From positions 411,035 through 475,034 of the forward strand of contig NZ_JAGYXY010000002.1 in NCBI RefSeq assembly GCF_018362775.1: a stretch of 64,000 nucleotides of DNA, read 5' to 3'. The notes beneath the pieces were generated by a model. That model saw only the letters and a list, made by a program, of their open reading frames with translations, was not told the origin of the DNA and ran no database searches. The translations under genes were made by a program, and so were the position numbers. Each line of letters begins with the position of its first letter. Positions within the stretch are counted from its first letter, which is position 1. Positions 17,998 through 28,029 of the stretch are shown here, in pieces. This DNA comes from Alistipes montrealensis (GTDB taxonomy: Bacteria > Bacteroidota > Bacteroidia > Bacteroidales > Rikenellaceae).

Positions 17998-20199
17998 TTA
18001 CTCCGTCAGTGTCAGTTTTATCTTTTTGTCCTTGACGAGGATGAAGTAATCGCCTGCTTCGAGGAAGCGTTTTCCGTCGCCGTCCGTAAAGCTCAGGTCC
18101 CGTTCGGGGTCGATCTCAAAGCGGAACGTGTGCGTTTCGCCCTTTCGGATAAGCTGTTTTTCGAAGTGTTTCAACTCCCTGACGGGCCGTGAAATACGGC
18201 ATACGGGGTCTGCGATGAACCAGTGGACCGTCTCGGCGCCGTCCATCTCTCCGGTGTTGGTCACCGAAACCGCGACGGTCAGCTTTTCCCCGCGGCGGAG
18301 TGTCGTCGCCGAGGGCTGAAGGTCACCGTATTCGAATGTCGTGTAGCTGAGGCCGTGTGTGAAGTCGTAGAGCGGTGTGCTGGGGATGTCTTGGTATTTG
18401 CCCTGGTGTGTGCGGCCGCTCTGGCGGTGGTTGTAGTAGATCGGGATCTGGCCGGTCGAGTAGGGGAATGTCATGGCCAGTTTGCCCGAGGGGTTGATGC
18501 GTCCCGACAGAATCCCGGCAAGCGGGTTTCCGCCCCGCAGGCCGGGCTGCCACATCTGGACGATGGCGCTGCACAGCGGTTCGAGCCGGCGCAGTTCGAG
18601 CGGGCGTCCGCTCGACAGCACCAGGACCACCGGTTTGCCGCTTTTCGCGAGTTCGGCGGCCAGTTGTTCCTGGACGGCGGGCAGTGCGATCGTGGACCGC
18701 GAGGCGTTCTCGCCGCTCCAGGTCTTTTTCTCCCCGAGGCAGAGCACCACTACGTCGGCTTTTTCGGCGGCGGCGATAGCCTCGGTGAATCCGGAGCGGT
18801 CTTCGCCGTCGAATTCACAGCCCTGCGCATAAAACAGTTCGGCTTTATCGCCGTATTCGTTTTCCAGTCCGGCGAAGATGCTCACCACATCCTCTGCATC
18901 GCCCTGTGCGGACCAGGAGCCCAGCAGGTTGAACCGGCTTTTGGCCATGGGACCGACGACGGCAATCCGGCGGACTGCCCTGAGCGGGAGTGCGTGCTGC
19001 TCGTTCTTGAGCAGCACCATCGATTCTTCGGCGAGTTGCTCGGCGATTTCGAGGCTGGCGGGCAGCAGGAAGCGTTCGGCTTCGGTCGATGCGGGCGTAT
19101 AGGGCTTTTCGAACAGTCCCAGCCGGAATTTCAGCCGGAGGACACGCCGGACGGCGTCGTCGAGCCGTTGCTGCGGGACTTTGCCCTCACGCACCAGGGC
19201 GGCCAGGTGGGCGTCGTAGCAGCGGTTCATCATGTCCATATCGAGACCCGCGTTGAAGGCCTTTTCGGCGGCCTCCTTCTTGTCGGCGGCGATCCCCTGC
19301 GAGCGGAGCTGCTCGATGGCGCCCCAGTCCGAGACGACGAATCCGTCGTGTTCCCAGCGCTCTTTGAGCACCTCGGTCAGGATGTACGGATTGGCCGATC
19401 CGGGTGTTCCGCTGATGTCGTTGAAACAACTCATGACGGTCGCGGCCCCGGCCTTGATGCCTGCTTCGTAGGGCGGCATATAGGTGTCCCAGAGCGTTTG
19501 GCGCGAGATTTCGGTATAGACGTAGTCGCGTCCTGCTTCCGAAGCGCCGTAACCGACGAAATGCTTGAGGCAGGCGGCAACGCGGCGGTTGTCCGCAAGG
19601 TCGTCGCCCTGGTAGCCCTCTACCGTCGCTGCGCCGAACACGGCGTTGGTGTAGGGGTCTTCGCCGTAACCTTCGGCTACGCGCCCCCAGCGCGGATCGC
19701 GTGCAACGTCGATCATGGGCGAAAAGGTCCAGTCGACGCCCGCCATCCGGGCTTCCCCGGCAGCCACTTCGGCCGCCTTTTTCACCAGTTCGGGATTCCA
19801 CGAGCAGGCCTGGGCCAGCGAGATGGGATAGGTGGTGCGGAATCCGTGTATGACATCGTAGCCGAACAGCACGGGGATTCCGAGTCTCGACTGCTCCACG
19901 GCTTTTTTCTGCACCCGGTTGCGCAGTTCGGGCGACGTGCCGAAGTAGATGAGCGAGCCGATTTCGGCGGGAATGTCGTTCACCGGATCGGCCATATTGT
20001 TGGCGTTGTCGTTGCGTCCGAGCGTGTACTGCGTGAGCTGCATGACCTTCTCTTCGGGGGTCATGCGCGACAGCAGGTCGTCGATGCGCTCCTCGACGGG
20101 GCGCGAGGCGTCCCGGTAAACGGGCGTCCGGGACTTTTCCCGGGCCTGTACACCGTATGCGGAGGCCAGCAAAAGGCTGAAAATAAGGATTTTTTTCAT
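17998..20199 (-). CDS. bglX: GH3 beta-glucosidase-type glycoside hydrolase
   Basis: This 733-residue exported enzyme (signal peptide to about residue 19) has the complete BglX-type GH3 architecture. The N-terminal barrel carries RWGRVAEGYGEDP, LKHFVGYG and the nucleophile in FVVSDWGA (Asp291). The alpha/beta domain carries ALPLRAVRRIAVVGP and LCLGEKKTWSGE. A C-terminal fibronectin-like domain carries YDFTHGLSYTTFEYGDL. GH3 enzymes release terminal beta-linked glucose, xylose or related sugars. It is the last gene of the second PUL, 12 bases after the GH35-like gene, and probably acts on oligosaccharides in the periplasm. Sugar specificity is not readable. Confidence 0.92.
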   Translation of the reverse strand: MKKILIFSLLLASAYGVQAREKSRTPVYRDASRPVEERIDDLLSRMTPEEKVMQLTQYTLGRNDNANNMADPVNDIPAEIGSLIYFGTSPELRNRVQKKAVEQSRLGIPVLFGYDVIHGFRTTYPISLAQACSWNPELVKKAAEVAAGEARMAGVDWTFSPMIDVARDPRWGRVAEGYGEDPYTNAVFGAATVEGYQGDDLADNRRVAACLKHFVGYGASEAGRDYVYTEISRQTLWDTYMPPYEAGIKAGAATVMSCFNDISGTPGSANPYILTEVLKERWEHDGFVVSDWGAIEQLRSQGIAADKKEAAEKAFNAGLDMDMMNRCYDAHLAALVREGKVPQQRLDDAVRRVLRLKFRLGLFEKPYTPASTEAERFLLPASLEIAEQLAEESMVLLKNEQHALPLRAVRRIAVVGPMAKSRFNLLGSWSAQGDAEDVVSIFAGLENEYGDKAELFYAQGCEFDGEDRSGFTEAIAAAEKADVVVLCLGEKKTWSGENASRSTIALPAVQEQLAAELAKSGKPVVLVLSSGRPLELRRLEPLCSAIVQMWQPGLRGGNPLAGILSGRINPSGKLAMTFPYSTGQIPIYYNHRQSGRTHQGKYQDIPSTPLYDFTHGLSYTTFEYGDLQPSATTLRRGEKLTVAVSVTNTGEMDGAETVHWFIADPVCRISRPVRELKHFEKQLIRKGETHTFRFEIDPERDLSFTDGDGKRFLEAGDYFILVKDKKIKLTLTE

Positions 20200-20211
20200 C
20201 GGTTGTGGTTG

Positions 20212-20985
20212 TTATTTAAACACGGGCTTGTCGGAAAGGCGCATTCCCGAGCCGGGGTTGTTGTTCTTGATGTCGAAGACGACGATGCGGTTTCCTTTTT
20301 CCGTGAGGATTCCGGCCGGAATCAGGATCGACTGCTGTTTTTCCTCGTCCCAGAACGACCCGAGGTAACGGCCGTTGATCCAGACCTCGCCCATGCCCCA
20401 TCCCGATACGTCGAGATAGGCGTCGCTCTGCGACGCGCTGTCGAAATAGCCGCGGCGGAAACAGGGGATGCCGCATGTTCCGATAGGCTCGAATCCGAGC
20501 GTTTCCGGATCGGCGTCGCGTACCTCCAGCGGAGTGATCTTCCAGTCGGCGATCTCTTCGCCGCCGATACGGGCGCTGCCGAACAGCCCCTTCGAGTTGT
20601 CGAGGATTTCGGGCCCGTAGGTGATGCGTCCAATGTTCTCGACGTAAAGCCGCAGGGTCCGGGTTCCGGGCTCCGCTTTCAGTTCCAGCGTTTTCCGTCC
20701 GTCCGTCACGGTTCCCTGGAACGTATCGTCGAGGTAAACCGCGGCATAATCCCGTACGTTTTCCAGTTCCAACAGGCTCTCCTTTCCGGGAAGGTCGACG
20801 GCGGCTTCGTAGAGGACATATCCGAATTCGACCCCCACATCGTTCATCGGGAGCAGTTCTTCGGACTCGCTGACCTCCCCGTAAACCTGCGTCAAGGAGG
20901 CGCATTCGGTCATTTTCAACTCCTGCGCCCCTCCCCGGAGGATGCCGAGGAAGAGAACGCAGAACAGGAGGGTTTTCTTATTCAT
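20212..20985 (-). CDS. Exported orphan GH35-type C-terminal jelly-roll module
   Basis: The 257-residue protein has a signal peptide (to about residue 20). Its body matches the two galactose-binding-like beta domains that normally follow the catalytic barrel of GH35 beta-galactosidases: FGYVLYEAAVDL, VRDYAAVYLDDTFQGTV, LRLYVENIGRITYGPEI, GWGMGEVWINGRYLGSFW and a closing ILTEKGNRIVVFDI. The catalytic TIM barrel is absent, and no remnant of it is seen on either side because the neighbouring genes abut at 12 bases. It is therefore either a trimmed gene or a free carbohydrate-binding or chaperone-like module. It sits between GH2 and GH3 genes. Confidence 0.75.
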   Translation of the reverse strand: MNKKTLLFCVLFLGILRGGAQELKMTECASLTQVYGEVSESEELLPMNDVGVEFGYVLYEAAVDLPGKESLLELENVRDYAAVYLDDTFQGTVTDGRKTLELKAEPGTRTLRLYVENIGRITYGPEILDNSKGLFGSARIGGEEIADWKITPLEVRDADPETLGFEPIGTCGIPCFRRGYFDSASQSDAYLDVSGWGMGEVWINGRYLGSFWDEEKQQSILIPAGILTEKGNRIVVFDIKNNNPGSGMRLSDKPVFK

Positions 20986-20997
20986 AACCGTGTGTTT

Positions 20998-23715
20998 TTA
21001 GCGCATGAAAGAAGCGATGAACGACTCGTCCAGAGCGACCTGCGGGTCGAAACGCCCGCTGTGGACGTAGTTGTCGATACTTTCGAGCAGTTGCCGGGTT
21101 GCGGGGCGCTGGTCCATCTTCTTCTGGGTGTCGACCGTCAGGACGAGCAGCTTTCCGCCGCCGACCCGGGCTTCGAAGCCGATGCCGAGCTTTTGGTTGT
21201 TGTCGAAACTGTCGATGACCTGGATGAACGGCCTCAGTTCGCGCGGGGTCTGCTGCATCTCGATCACCTTGGCGTTCTCCAGGATATCCCACCACTGCCA
21301 GTCGGTGTGGTAGGAGGTCGGGAAGTCGGCGAATACCGGCTCCTCCGAGTGGATCAGGCAGCCGATGGTCATCGGCGCCCAGGCGAACATGATCGGGTTC
21401 CAGAAATGGTTGTGGAAGGTCGATTTGCGCCCTTTGACCTTGTTCAGTGCCGGGGTCAGGATGACCGTCTTTCCCTGCTTGAGGTGCTGTCGGGCCTGCT
21501 CGCCGAACTCCTTCGTGTAGAGTACCTCGCCATCCGACTGCATCAGCGACGGATTGCGCGGGTAAACCCAGATGTCCCAACTGTTGCTTGTCTTTTCGCC
21601 GACGTTCAGGTGAACAGTGAGTTTTTGCGGCCCCTGGACTTTGTCGAGCGGGATCGAGAACTCCCCGGCGGGGAAAACGCCGTCGATGCCGATGGTCTGC
21701 GATTTGAGGCTGCCTTTGGCGAGCGTTTTACCGCTGCTGTCGGTCAGCGACCAGCGGATTTTCGCATTTTTGAGCGCGGCTGCACCGAAGTTGTAGACCT
21801 CGGCTTTTGCGGTGAACGTTTCGTCGTCGAACCAGGCGCTTTTCGGGTAGCGGAGCAGGGCTACGGTCGGGGCGCAGAAGGCCCGCCACTCGTCGGGCGT
21901 CACCAGTCCCTTGGAGTCCCAGAAGGGGTCGAGCACACCCACCGGGGCATAACCCTGTCCCGGGAAATCGTTGAGCGAAAGCAACTGGAACCCGGCCGAT
22001 TTGGAGGACCGGAGCAATGCCTCGATCACGGCTTTGTACTCCACGACGGTCAGCGCACCCGATGCCCGGAAGAAATCGTGGGCCTGGTCGAGCATGCCGT
22101 TCTCGTCGAGCATTTCGCGCCAGAGTTCGAAATTCCGCGCCCGGACGGGGCCTGTGAATTTCTCGATCTCGCGGAAGTCGGGGTAGATGCACCGCTGTCC
22201 CGATTCGTGGGAGATGACGGGCACGTCCACGTCCGATTCGCTGCTGCGGTCCCAGTCGGTTGAAGGCAGTCCTTCGTAGACCTTCACGGGACCTTTGTTG
22301 GTCTGCTGCGAGACGTAGTACTGGTCCGACGGAACGCGCGTGCGCGCCGTCGAGCCGCTGAACAGATGGCGGTTGTCGAGTTTGCGGCCGTCGGCGGTCA
22401 GCTCTTCGATGAAGTCGAAGTTGCCTGTGATTTCGTTGCCGTTGCAGTAGAGGACGAACGAGGGGTGGTTGCCGTACTCCTTGAGGATGGCCCGCATTTC
22501 ACGCCGGAAAAAGTCGTAGCGCGCTTCGTCCGGTTCGGCGTCCTTGCCCCACATGGGCATTTCGACTTCGAGGTAGATGCCGTGCCGGTCGGCCATGCGG
22601 AAGGCCGCTGCCGGGGGACACCACGAATGGAAACGCATGTGGTTCATGCCGTAGTCCTTCAGGATGAGCATGATACGCTCCCACTCGGCGTCGTCGAGCG
22701 GGGCGTGTCCCGTTTTGGGGAACACGGCGTTCTCGACGGTTCCGCGCAGGTGGAGCGGCCGTCCGTTGAGCAGGACGTGGTTGCGGCCCTGCGTCACTTC
22801 GCGCAGGCCGAATGTCGCCGATTTTTTGTGCTCGTAAGCGTCTTTGCCGGTATGGGTGAGCAGGGTGCACTCCACGGTGTAGAGATTGGGGTTGAATTCG
22901 TCCCAGCGTTTGGCGTCTTTTCCCAACGGAATGGTTTCGGTGAGGCGGACTTCCGCTGCGTCGCCGCTGACGGGCATTTCCTTGGTTATGCTGAGTCCGT
23001 TGCCCGAGACGGTGAGCAGGGCCTTGCCTTCGAAGGGCTTCTTCGTGCGGTTGTCGACGGTCATGCGGACTTCGACGCTGTTTGCCGCGATATCGGGATA
23101 CAACTGCATGTCGTCGACGTAAACCGGGTCTACGGCCACGAGTTTCATCTCGCCGAGGATGCCGTTCCAGTTGATCTGCGTGAATTCGGTGTGGGCATGG
23201 TTCCATTTGTGGGTGTTGTACTGGAACCGGTTGTCGATGCACACCGTGATGCGGTGCGTCTTGCCCGGGGTGACGAATCCCGTGAGGTCGTGGTTGTGCG
23301 GGACGCTGATATAATCGAGGCGGCTCACCTCCTTGGTGTCGACCCACACCGAACTGAGCCAGTGGGTGCGCTCGAAATAGAGGAAGATGCACTTGCCTTT
23401 CCACTCGGCCGGAAACTCGATGTCGCGCTGATACCAGGCCGGTCCCATGTACTCGTAGACGCGTGTGAGGCGGTCGACGTGGCGGTAAGGCGATTTGTAG
23501 CCGATCTGGTAGTCATCGGTGATGCCGGGGAGCGTGATCGTCTCCTGCAGTTGGTGGTTGTACCTGGGCGAGAGCGATCCCCGGCGGAAGTCCATCACGT
23601 CGGTCTGGAACCTCCATTCTCCCGAGAGGTCCACTTCGCGGGTCTGGGCCGCAGCCGGGGCAAACGATGCAAGGAACACGGCCGCGAGGAGCAGTTTTAT
23701 AAACCGGTTTTTCAT
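20998..23715 (-). CDS. Exported GH2 family glycoside hydrolase (beta-galactosidase/glucuronidase type)
   Basis: At 905 residues with a signal peptide (to about 23), the protein shows the GH2 order. The sugar-binding domain (about 28-200) carries LSGEWRFQTD and AWYQRDIEFP. An Ig-like domain spans about 200-310. The TIM barrel starts at VLLNGRPLHLRGTVEN, with acid/base Glu428 in LYCNGNE and nucleophile candidate Glu504 in VISHESGQ. The long C-terminal extension from about 620 includes an Ig-like part and a region of unclear fold. This subfamily, with the S-H-E-S-G nucleophile motif, is common in plant-cell-wall PULs. Exact specificity cannot be assigned. The start is 21 bases from the stop of the esterase gene. 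Confidence 0.88.
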   Translation of the reverse strand: MKNRFIKLLLAAVFLASFAPAAAQTREVDLSGEWRFQTDVMDFRRGSLSPRYNHQLQETITLPGITDDYQIGYKSPYRHVDRLTRVYEYMGPAWYQRDIEFPAEWKGKCIFLYFERTHWLSSVWVDTKEVSRLDYISVPHNHDLTGFVTPGKTHRITVCIDNRFQYNTHKWNHAHTEFTQINWNGILGEMKLVAVDPVYVDDMQLYPDIAANSVEVRMTVDNRTKKPFEGKALLTVSGNGLSITKEMPVSGDAAEVRLTETIPLGKDAKRWDEFNPNLYTVECTLLTHTGKDAYEHKKSATFGLREVTQGRNHVLLNGRPLHLRGTVENAVFPKTGHAPLDDAEWERIMLILKDYGMNHMRFHSWCPPAAAFRMADRHGIYLEVEMPMWGKDAEPDEARYDFFRREMRAILKEYGNHPSFVLYCNGNEITGNFDFIEELTADGRKLDNRHLFSGSTARTRVPSDQYYVSQQTNKGPVKVYEGLPSTDWDRSSESDVDVPVISHESGQRCIYPDFREIEKFTGPVRARNFELWREMLDENGMLDQAHDFFRASGALTVVEYKAVIEALLRSSKSAGFQLLSLNDFPGQGYAPVGVLDPFWDSKGLVTPDEWRAFCAPTVALLRYPKSAWFDDETFTAKAEVYNFGAAALKNAKIRWSLTDSSGKTLAKGSLKSQTIGIDGVFPAGEFSIPLDKVQGPQKLTVHLNVGEKTSNSWDIWVYPRNPSLMQSDGEVLYTKEFGEQARQHLKQGKTVILTPALNKVKGRKSTFHNHFWNPIMFAWAPMTIGCLIHSEEPVFADFPTSYHTDWQWWDILENAKVIEMQQTPRELRPFIQVIDSFDNNQKLGIGFEARVGGGKLLVLTVDTQKKMDQRPATRQLLESIDNYVHSGRFDPQVALDESFIASFMR

Positions 23716-23735
23716 GTATAGATGTTGTTTTTAGA

Positions 23736-25004
23736 TTATCGTTTCAGGTGTTTGTCTGCAAATTTCACGAATTGCCGCCAGTCGTAGGGCGTGATGTCGT
23801 GGCCGCCCGAACGGACATGGTAGCCGATGTATCCCGACTGTTCGGGAGCATCGTTTTCGGGCAGCTCCGTGTCGGGCAGTCCTTCGAGCCCGAAGAGTTC
23901 GTAGACGGGCGTAGCATGGACTCCTGCGAGAAATTCGCCCCGGATGTCGGACCACTTGTCTTCGGCTGCGCTGGCGATGTAGACCGGGCGCGGGGCTATC
24001 AGTGCGACCAGTTCGTGCTGGTCGACGGGCAGCGCGTCTTCGTTACCGGCATATTGCTTGTAATTTTCGCAGAACCAGTGGGGGAACAGAAGGTTTATCC
24101 GGGCGACCGTCTCGGCGTAGCGTCTTCTGGCCAGTGCGGCGCCCCCGCACCCCGATTCGTTGGAGACGACCATCGCGAAGCGCGGATCGGAGGCTCCGGC
24201 CCACAATGCGGCTTTCCCGAGGCGCGAATGCCCGATGACCGCCACGCGCTCGCAGTCCACGTCTTCGTCGGTTTCGAGGTAGTCCATCGCACGGCTCAGG
24301 CCCCAGGCCCAGGCCGCGATCGTGCCCCATTCGTCAGGCTCCGGACGCGTTTGCCCGTCGCGGTAGAACAGCGGGTGAACGCCGTTTTGGAACCCGTCGT
24401 CGTAGTCGGGGTCGATGTCGCCGCGGTAGACCGTAGCCAGTCCGTAACCGTTGGCGATCAGCATTTCGACCGGCCAACGCGATGCCGCTGCGGCCCGCGG
24501 GAATCCGTCGGACGGCCCTTTCCCGGGTGCTGTCCGGGGAATGGACGGCGCGACGAGCGGATCGTCGCAGATCGTGTGGTTGCCCTTGAAATTGAGTCCC
24601 AGGAAGATTGGAACGACATCCGTGCGCTTGTTGGGAATGTAGAGCAGGATCGTCATGAAATGCGTTTCGTCGTCGGTGAAATAAACCGCGATTTCCCGGC
24701 GTGTGGCCATGTTGCCCAGCGTGTAGCGGTCTTCGCCCAGGACCTTGAAATGCAGGCCTTCGGGGCGTCCGGGGGCTTTGCCGTAGACCTGCGTCTCGAA
24801 GAGCGCGAGCAGTTCGGGGCGGCGTTTCGAGGTCCACGTCGCGGCGTCGGCCACCTTCGTGCCGTCGGAGCAGGTCAGCGGATCGGGCAGGACGTAGTCC
24901 GGGACCAGCGATTCGTCGTAATTCATCGCAGGTTCCTGTGCCCGGGCGCAGAACAGTCCCAGGCAGCAGAACACGGGCAGCGCGTATCTCTTCACGACGC
25001 TCAT
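23736..25004 (-). CDS. CE15-like 4-O-methyl-glucuronoyl esterase
   Basis: The true start is the ATG at 25004, which opens a signal peptide ([18 protein letters not shown]). The open frame continues upstream but overlaps the GH88 gene. The 422-residue alpha/beta hydrolase carries [12 protein letters not shown] (oxyanion region), the nucleophile Ser260 in [21 protein letters not shown] (Glu283), [22 protein letters not shown], Glu348 and His402 in [11 protein letters not shown]. This pattern matches bacterial CE15 enzymes, which cleave esters of glucuronic acid, for example lignin-glucuronoxylan or alkyl esters. Its stop-start overlap ATGA with GH88 (25001-25004) indicates translational coupling and joint action on uronic acid residues. 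Confidence 0.85.
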   Translation of the reverse strand: MSVVKRYALPVFCCLGLFCARAQEPAMNYDESLVPDYVLPDPLTCSDGTKVADAATWTSKRRPELLALFETQVYGKAPGRPEGLHFKVLGEDRYTLGNMATRREIAVYFTDDETHFMTILLYIPNKRTDVVPIFLGLNFKGNHTICDDPLVAPSIPRTAPGKGPSDGFPRAAAASRWPVEMLIANGYGLATVYRGDIDPDYDDGFQNGVHPLFYRDGQTRPEPDEWGTIAAWAWGLSRAMDYLETDEDVDCERVAVIGHSRLGKAALWAGASDPRFAMVVSNESGCGGAALARRRYAETVARINLLFPHWFCENYKQYAGNEDALPVDQHELVALIAPRPVYIASAAEDKWSDIRGEFLAGVHATPVYELFGLEGLPDTELPENDAPEQSGYIGYHVRSGGHDITPYDWRQFVKFADKHLKR

Positions 25005-26191
25005 GATTGCAGTTTTTGTTTGATCCGGGTAAGCGCTTCGAGGTAATAGTAGTCGGCGTAGGTGAGCGGCGCATCCACTTCTGAAGAGAACGGATAGGCT
25101 CCGGTGCTGTGCAGGAGGATGAAATCCCCGTTTTCGCCCGGCTGTGCCGTGTATTCCGGCGAAGCCAGCGTGCGGACCTGCTTTTCGGCGAAGGCCATGT
25201 ATTTTTCCCCTTCCGCAGGCTCCACGAAGCCGCTCAGTTCGACCAGCGCCGAAGCCATGATCGCGGCCGCCGAGGCGTCGCGCGGGGTAGAGGGAATGTC
25301 CGGCGAATCGAAATCCCAATAGGGAATCCCGTCGGCGGGCATGTTCTTGTGGCCGATGAGGAATCCGGCGATATTGCGGGCGTGTTGCAGGTAGCGTGCA
25401 TCGCCCGTGAGGCGGTACATGCAGGTGTAGCCGTAGAGCCCCCACGCCTGTCCGCGGCTCCAGGCCGAATCGTCGGAGAAGCCCTGGTGGGTTTGTTTGA
25501 GGTGGGGCTGTCCCGAGACGGTGTCGTAGGAGACTACGTGCCACGAACTGAAGTCGGGACGGAAATGATGCTCCAGCGTCTTGTCCGCGTGAGAGACTGC
25601 CATTTCGCGGAAGGATTTGTCGCCCGAACGTTCGGCGGCCCACATCAGCAATTCGAGGTTCATCATGTTGTCGATGATAACCGGATACTGCCACTTGTCC
25701 CGGTTGTGGTCCCACGAACGGATCAGACCCACCTGGGGTTTGAAGCGCGTCGCCAGCGACCGGGCTCCGGTGAGCAGCACTTCTTCGTAGGCTTTGTCGC
25801 CCGTGAGGCGCAGTCCGTTGCCGAAACTGCAGTAGAGCATGAATCCCACGTCGTGGTTGTCGGTCGTGTATTTCTCCCGCTCGACACGCGAAGTGTACAT
25901 ACGGGCATATTCCAGCACCCTGGGGTTGCGGGTGTTCTCATAGACATACCACAGCGTTCCCGGGAAGAAGCCGCTGCACCACCAGCGTGAATCCGACGAA
26001 ACGTCCTCGCCGTTCTCCCACGTGCGCGGGAGGCGGCCTTCGCGGCCGGCGTATTTTTCGGCCATCAGCAGCGTTTGCTGTTCGGCGCGGGCCAGCGCTT
26101 CGTCCACGACGGCTTCCAGCGGCTTCTGTCCGTCTCCGGCGCAGCTTGCGAGCAGGAGCGCCAGGGCCATGTATATCGATCGTATTTTCAT
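25001..26191 (-). CDS. GH88 unsaturated glucuronyl hydrolase lipoprotein
   Basis: The 396-residue protein has a lipobox ending at Cys17 (LLLASC) and the (alpha/alpha)6 barrel of GH88. The two catalytic aspartates lie in TDNHDVGFM (Asp114) and [12 protein letters not shown] (Asp174). GWCQ-like [23 protein letters not shown] and DASAAAI further support GH88 over GH105. The family hydrates 4,5-unsaturated uronic acids at the end of lyase products, or in some members removes glucuronic acid derivatives. No polysaccharide lyase is encoded in the PUL, so the lyase must be elsewhere or the substrate is different. The gene is translationally coupled to the CE15-like esterase and lies 7 bases from the GH2 gene. 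Confidence 0.92.
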   Translation of the reverse strand: MKIRSIYMALALLLASCAGDGQKPLEAVVDEALARAEQQTLLMAEKYAGREGRLPRTWENGEDVSSDSRWWCSGFFPGTLWYVYENTRNPRVLEYARMYTSRVEREKYTTDNHDVGFMLYCSFGNGLRLTGDKAYEEVLLTGARSLATRFKPQVGLIRSWDHNRDKWQYPVIIDNMMNLELLMWAAERSGDKSFREMAVSHADKTLEHHFRPDFSSWHVVSYDTVSGQPHLKQTHQGFSDDSAWSRGQAWGLYGYTCMYRLTGDARYLQHARNIAGFLIGHKNMPADGIPYWDFDSPDIPSTPRDASAAAIMASALVELSGFVEPAEGEKYMAFAEKQVRTLASPEYTAQPGENGDFILLHSTGAYPFSSEVDAPLTYADYYYLEALTRIKQKLQS

Positions 26192-26198
26192 TGTCGTT

Positions 26199-27989
26199 TT
26201 AGTGTTTGTCGTAGTACTCTTTCATCAGATACCACGCTTTCTTGCGGTATCCCTGGTCCGAAACCAGTCCTTTGCGGTTCCAGCCGTCCTGGTTGGTGGG
26301 GTGGAAGCGGAACGGCGAACGGAAATCGAACAGAATCCACGGCGACACGCCCCGCAGGTTGGGGATGTTTTCGAACATGCGGAGGTTGTCGGCGTAGAGC
26401 GCCGCCTGGTACTCCTCGCTCCACGAACTGGCCACGTCGGCGGGCCCGTGCTGGCCGTAGAGCGCCTCGCCGCCGAATTCGGAGATGATCAGTGGTTTGC
26501 CCCGCGCCACGTCCCACACCGCCTTGTCGGGCGTGAGGGGCCACGGGTGATACCAGCCCATGTATTTGTTGATGGCCACGACATCCAATTCTTCGATGAA
26601 CGGATCGTTCATGACGAACAACTGCCGTTCGCGGTCGAAACGCACCAGGTCGAAGGCCGCTACGATGAGGCGGGTGTCGTCGATGCTCCGGCAGCACGAA
26701 ATCAGGTAGCGCAGGAAAGCGTTGCGCGCCTCGGAAGGCTGTGTCTCGTTGGCTACGCCCCAGAACGTCAGGGCACAGCGGTTCTTGTCGCGCATGACCA
26801 TCTCTTTGATCATGCGTCCGGCTTTCTCCCGGGTCCGGTCGTTTCCGAAGTCGATGCCCTGCCAGATGGGAATCTCCTCCCAGAGCAGGAATCCCATTTT
26901 TTCGGCCAGGCGGACGATGTATTCGTTCTGGGGGTAATGCGCCAGGCGGATCATGTTGCAGCCGAGTGCTTTGGCTTCGGTAAGCAGCATCACGGCGTCT
27001 GCCTCGGAGTGCGCCCGGCCCATGCGCTGGGGGATCTCCTCGTGGAAACTGATCGACTTGAGGAACAGGGGCGCGCCGTTGAGAACGATCTCTTCACCCT
27101 CGACGCGGATGTTGCGGAAGCCGATCGACTCCTCCACCCGGTCACGGTCCGTGGAGACGATCACCCGGTAAAGTTTCGGGGCGGCGGGAGACCAGCGGTC
27201 CAGTTTTTTTACGTTGAACGACATTGTGGCCGTTCCCCGCTCGTCGGTAACGGCGGTTTTGCGGACCTTCAGTTCCGGAATTTCGATCTCGACGGCGGTT
27301 CCCGGGGTTGCTCCCGACAACCGGATATCGGCGTCGATCCGGTCGGCAGAATCCTTGCCGAGGCGGATGAAGTAGTCTTCGATGAAAGCGTCCGGGACGC
27401 TGACGAGCGATACGTCGCGCGTGATGCCGCCGTAGTTCCACCAGTCGAAGGCCATTGCCGGGATGGCGTCGGGTGTACGGGTGTTGTTCACCTCCACGGC
27501 CAGGAAGTTGCCTGAAGGCTTCACCTTGCCGGTCACTTCGATCTGGAACGGCGTGAAACCGCCTTCGTGGCTTCCGATCTCCTCCCCGTTGAGGTAAACC
27601 CGGCAGCGGTAGCTGACAGCTCCGAAATGGAGGAATTGCCGTTGTCCTTCCTGCTTCGGGGCGTCGAACCGCCGGGCGTACCAGACCGTACCTTCGTAGT
27701 ATTTCAGTTCGGGCGTCTGGCTGTTCCAGTCCGAGGGAACGTCGAGCCGCAGCCCGTTTTCGAACGAATATTCGTAGAAATCGGTTTTCCCCTCCGGCTT
27801 GCGGTTGAGGTAAATCTTATTTTTGCGCCCCTGGTCGTAAAGGTCGACGATGGCGTCCCATTTCCCGTTGAGCGACTGCGTTTCGCGTCCGTAAACGTTG
27901 GCGATCAGCTCCTGCGCTCCGAGGTCGGCGGCCGTGAGAAGCGACAGCGCGAGCGGCATTATCAATTTTGTCAGCGTTTTCATTTTCAT
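26199..27989 (-). CDS. GH2 beta-glucuronidase/beta-galactosidase-type hydrolase
   Basis: The 596-residue exported protein (signal peptide to about 25) has the compact GH2 layout typical of beta-glucuronidases. The N-terminal jelly roll (about 35-195) carries TVWYARRFDAP, GAVSYRCRVYLNGEEIG and FDWWNYGGITRDV. The Ig-like domain spans about 200-295. The TIM barrel opens at IVLNGAPLFLKSISFHEE, with acid/base Glu415 in FWGVANETQPSE and nucleophile Glu504 in IISEFGGEA. The WWNYGG motif and the short C-terminus favour a uronidase-like enzyme, in keeping with neighbouring GH88 and CE15, but galactosidase activity is possible. It lies 40 bases after the GH36 gene. Confidence 0.9.
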   Translation of the reverse strand: MKMKTLTKLIMPLALSLLTAADLGAQELIANVYGRETQSLNGKWDAIVDLYDQGRKNKIYLNRKPEGKTDFYEYSFENGLRLDVPSDWNSQTPELKYYEGTVWYARRFDAPKQEGQRQFLHFGAVSYRCRVYLNGEEIGSHEGGFTPFQIEVTGKVKPSGNFLAVEVNNTRTPDAIPAMAFDWWNYGGITRDVSLVSVPDAFIEDYFIRLGKDSADRIDADIRLSGATPGTAVEIEIPELKVRKTAVTDERGTATMSFNVKKLDRWSPAAPKLYRVIVSTDRDRVEESIGFRNIRVEGEEIVLNGAPLFLKSISFHEEIPQRMGRAHSEADAVMLLTEAKALGCNMIRLAHYPQNEYIVRLAEKMGFLLWEEIPIWQGIDFGNDRTREKAGRMIKEMVMRDKNRCALTFWGVANETQPSEARNAFLRYLISCCRSIDDTRLIVAAFDLVRFDRERQLFVMNDPFIEELDVVAINKYMGWYHPWPLTPDKAVWDVARGKPLIISEFGGEALYGQHGPADVASSWSEEYQAALYADNLRMFENIPNLRGVSPWILFDFRSPFRFHPTNQDGWNRKGLVSDQGYRKKAWYLMKEYYDKH

Positions 27990-28029
27990 GGTGTTTCGTA
28001 GTTTTTGGATTCTGCAAACAGGGGCCGTG

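Noticed and set aside
18223..22263. 1346-codon open frame on the + strand antisense to GH3, the GH35-like gene and GH2
   Set aside because: It is a shadow of GC-rich genes on the other strand: no domain, no signal, and it crosses three recognised genes.
25005..25715. Long N-terminal extension of the CE15-like esterase frame
   Set aside because: It overlaps the GH88 gene in another frame and has no signal peptide; the ATG at 25004 starts a clear signal peptide.
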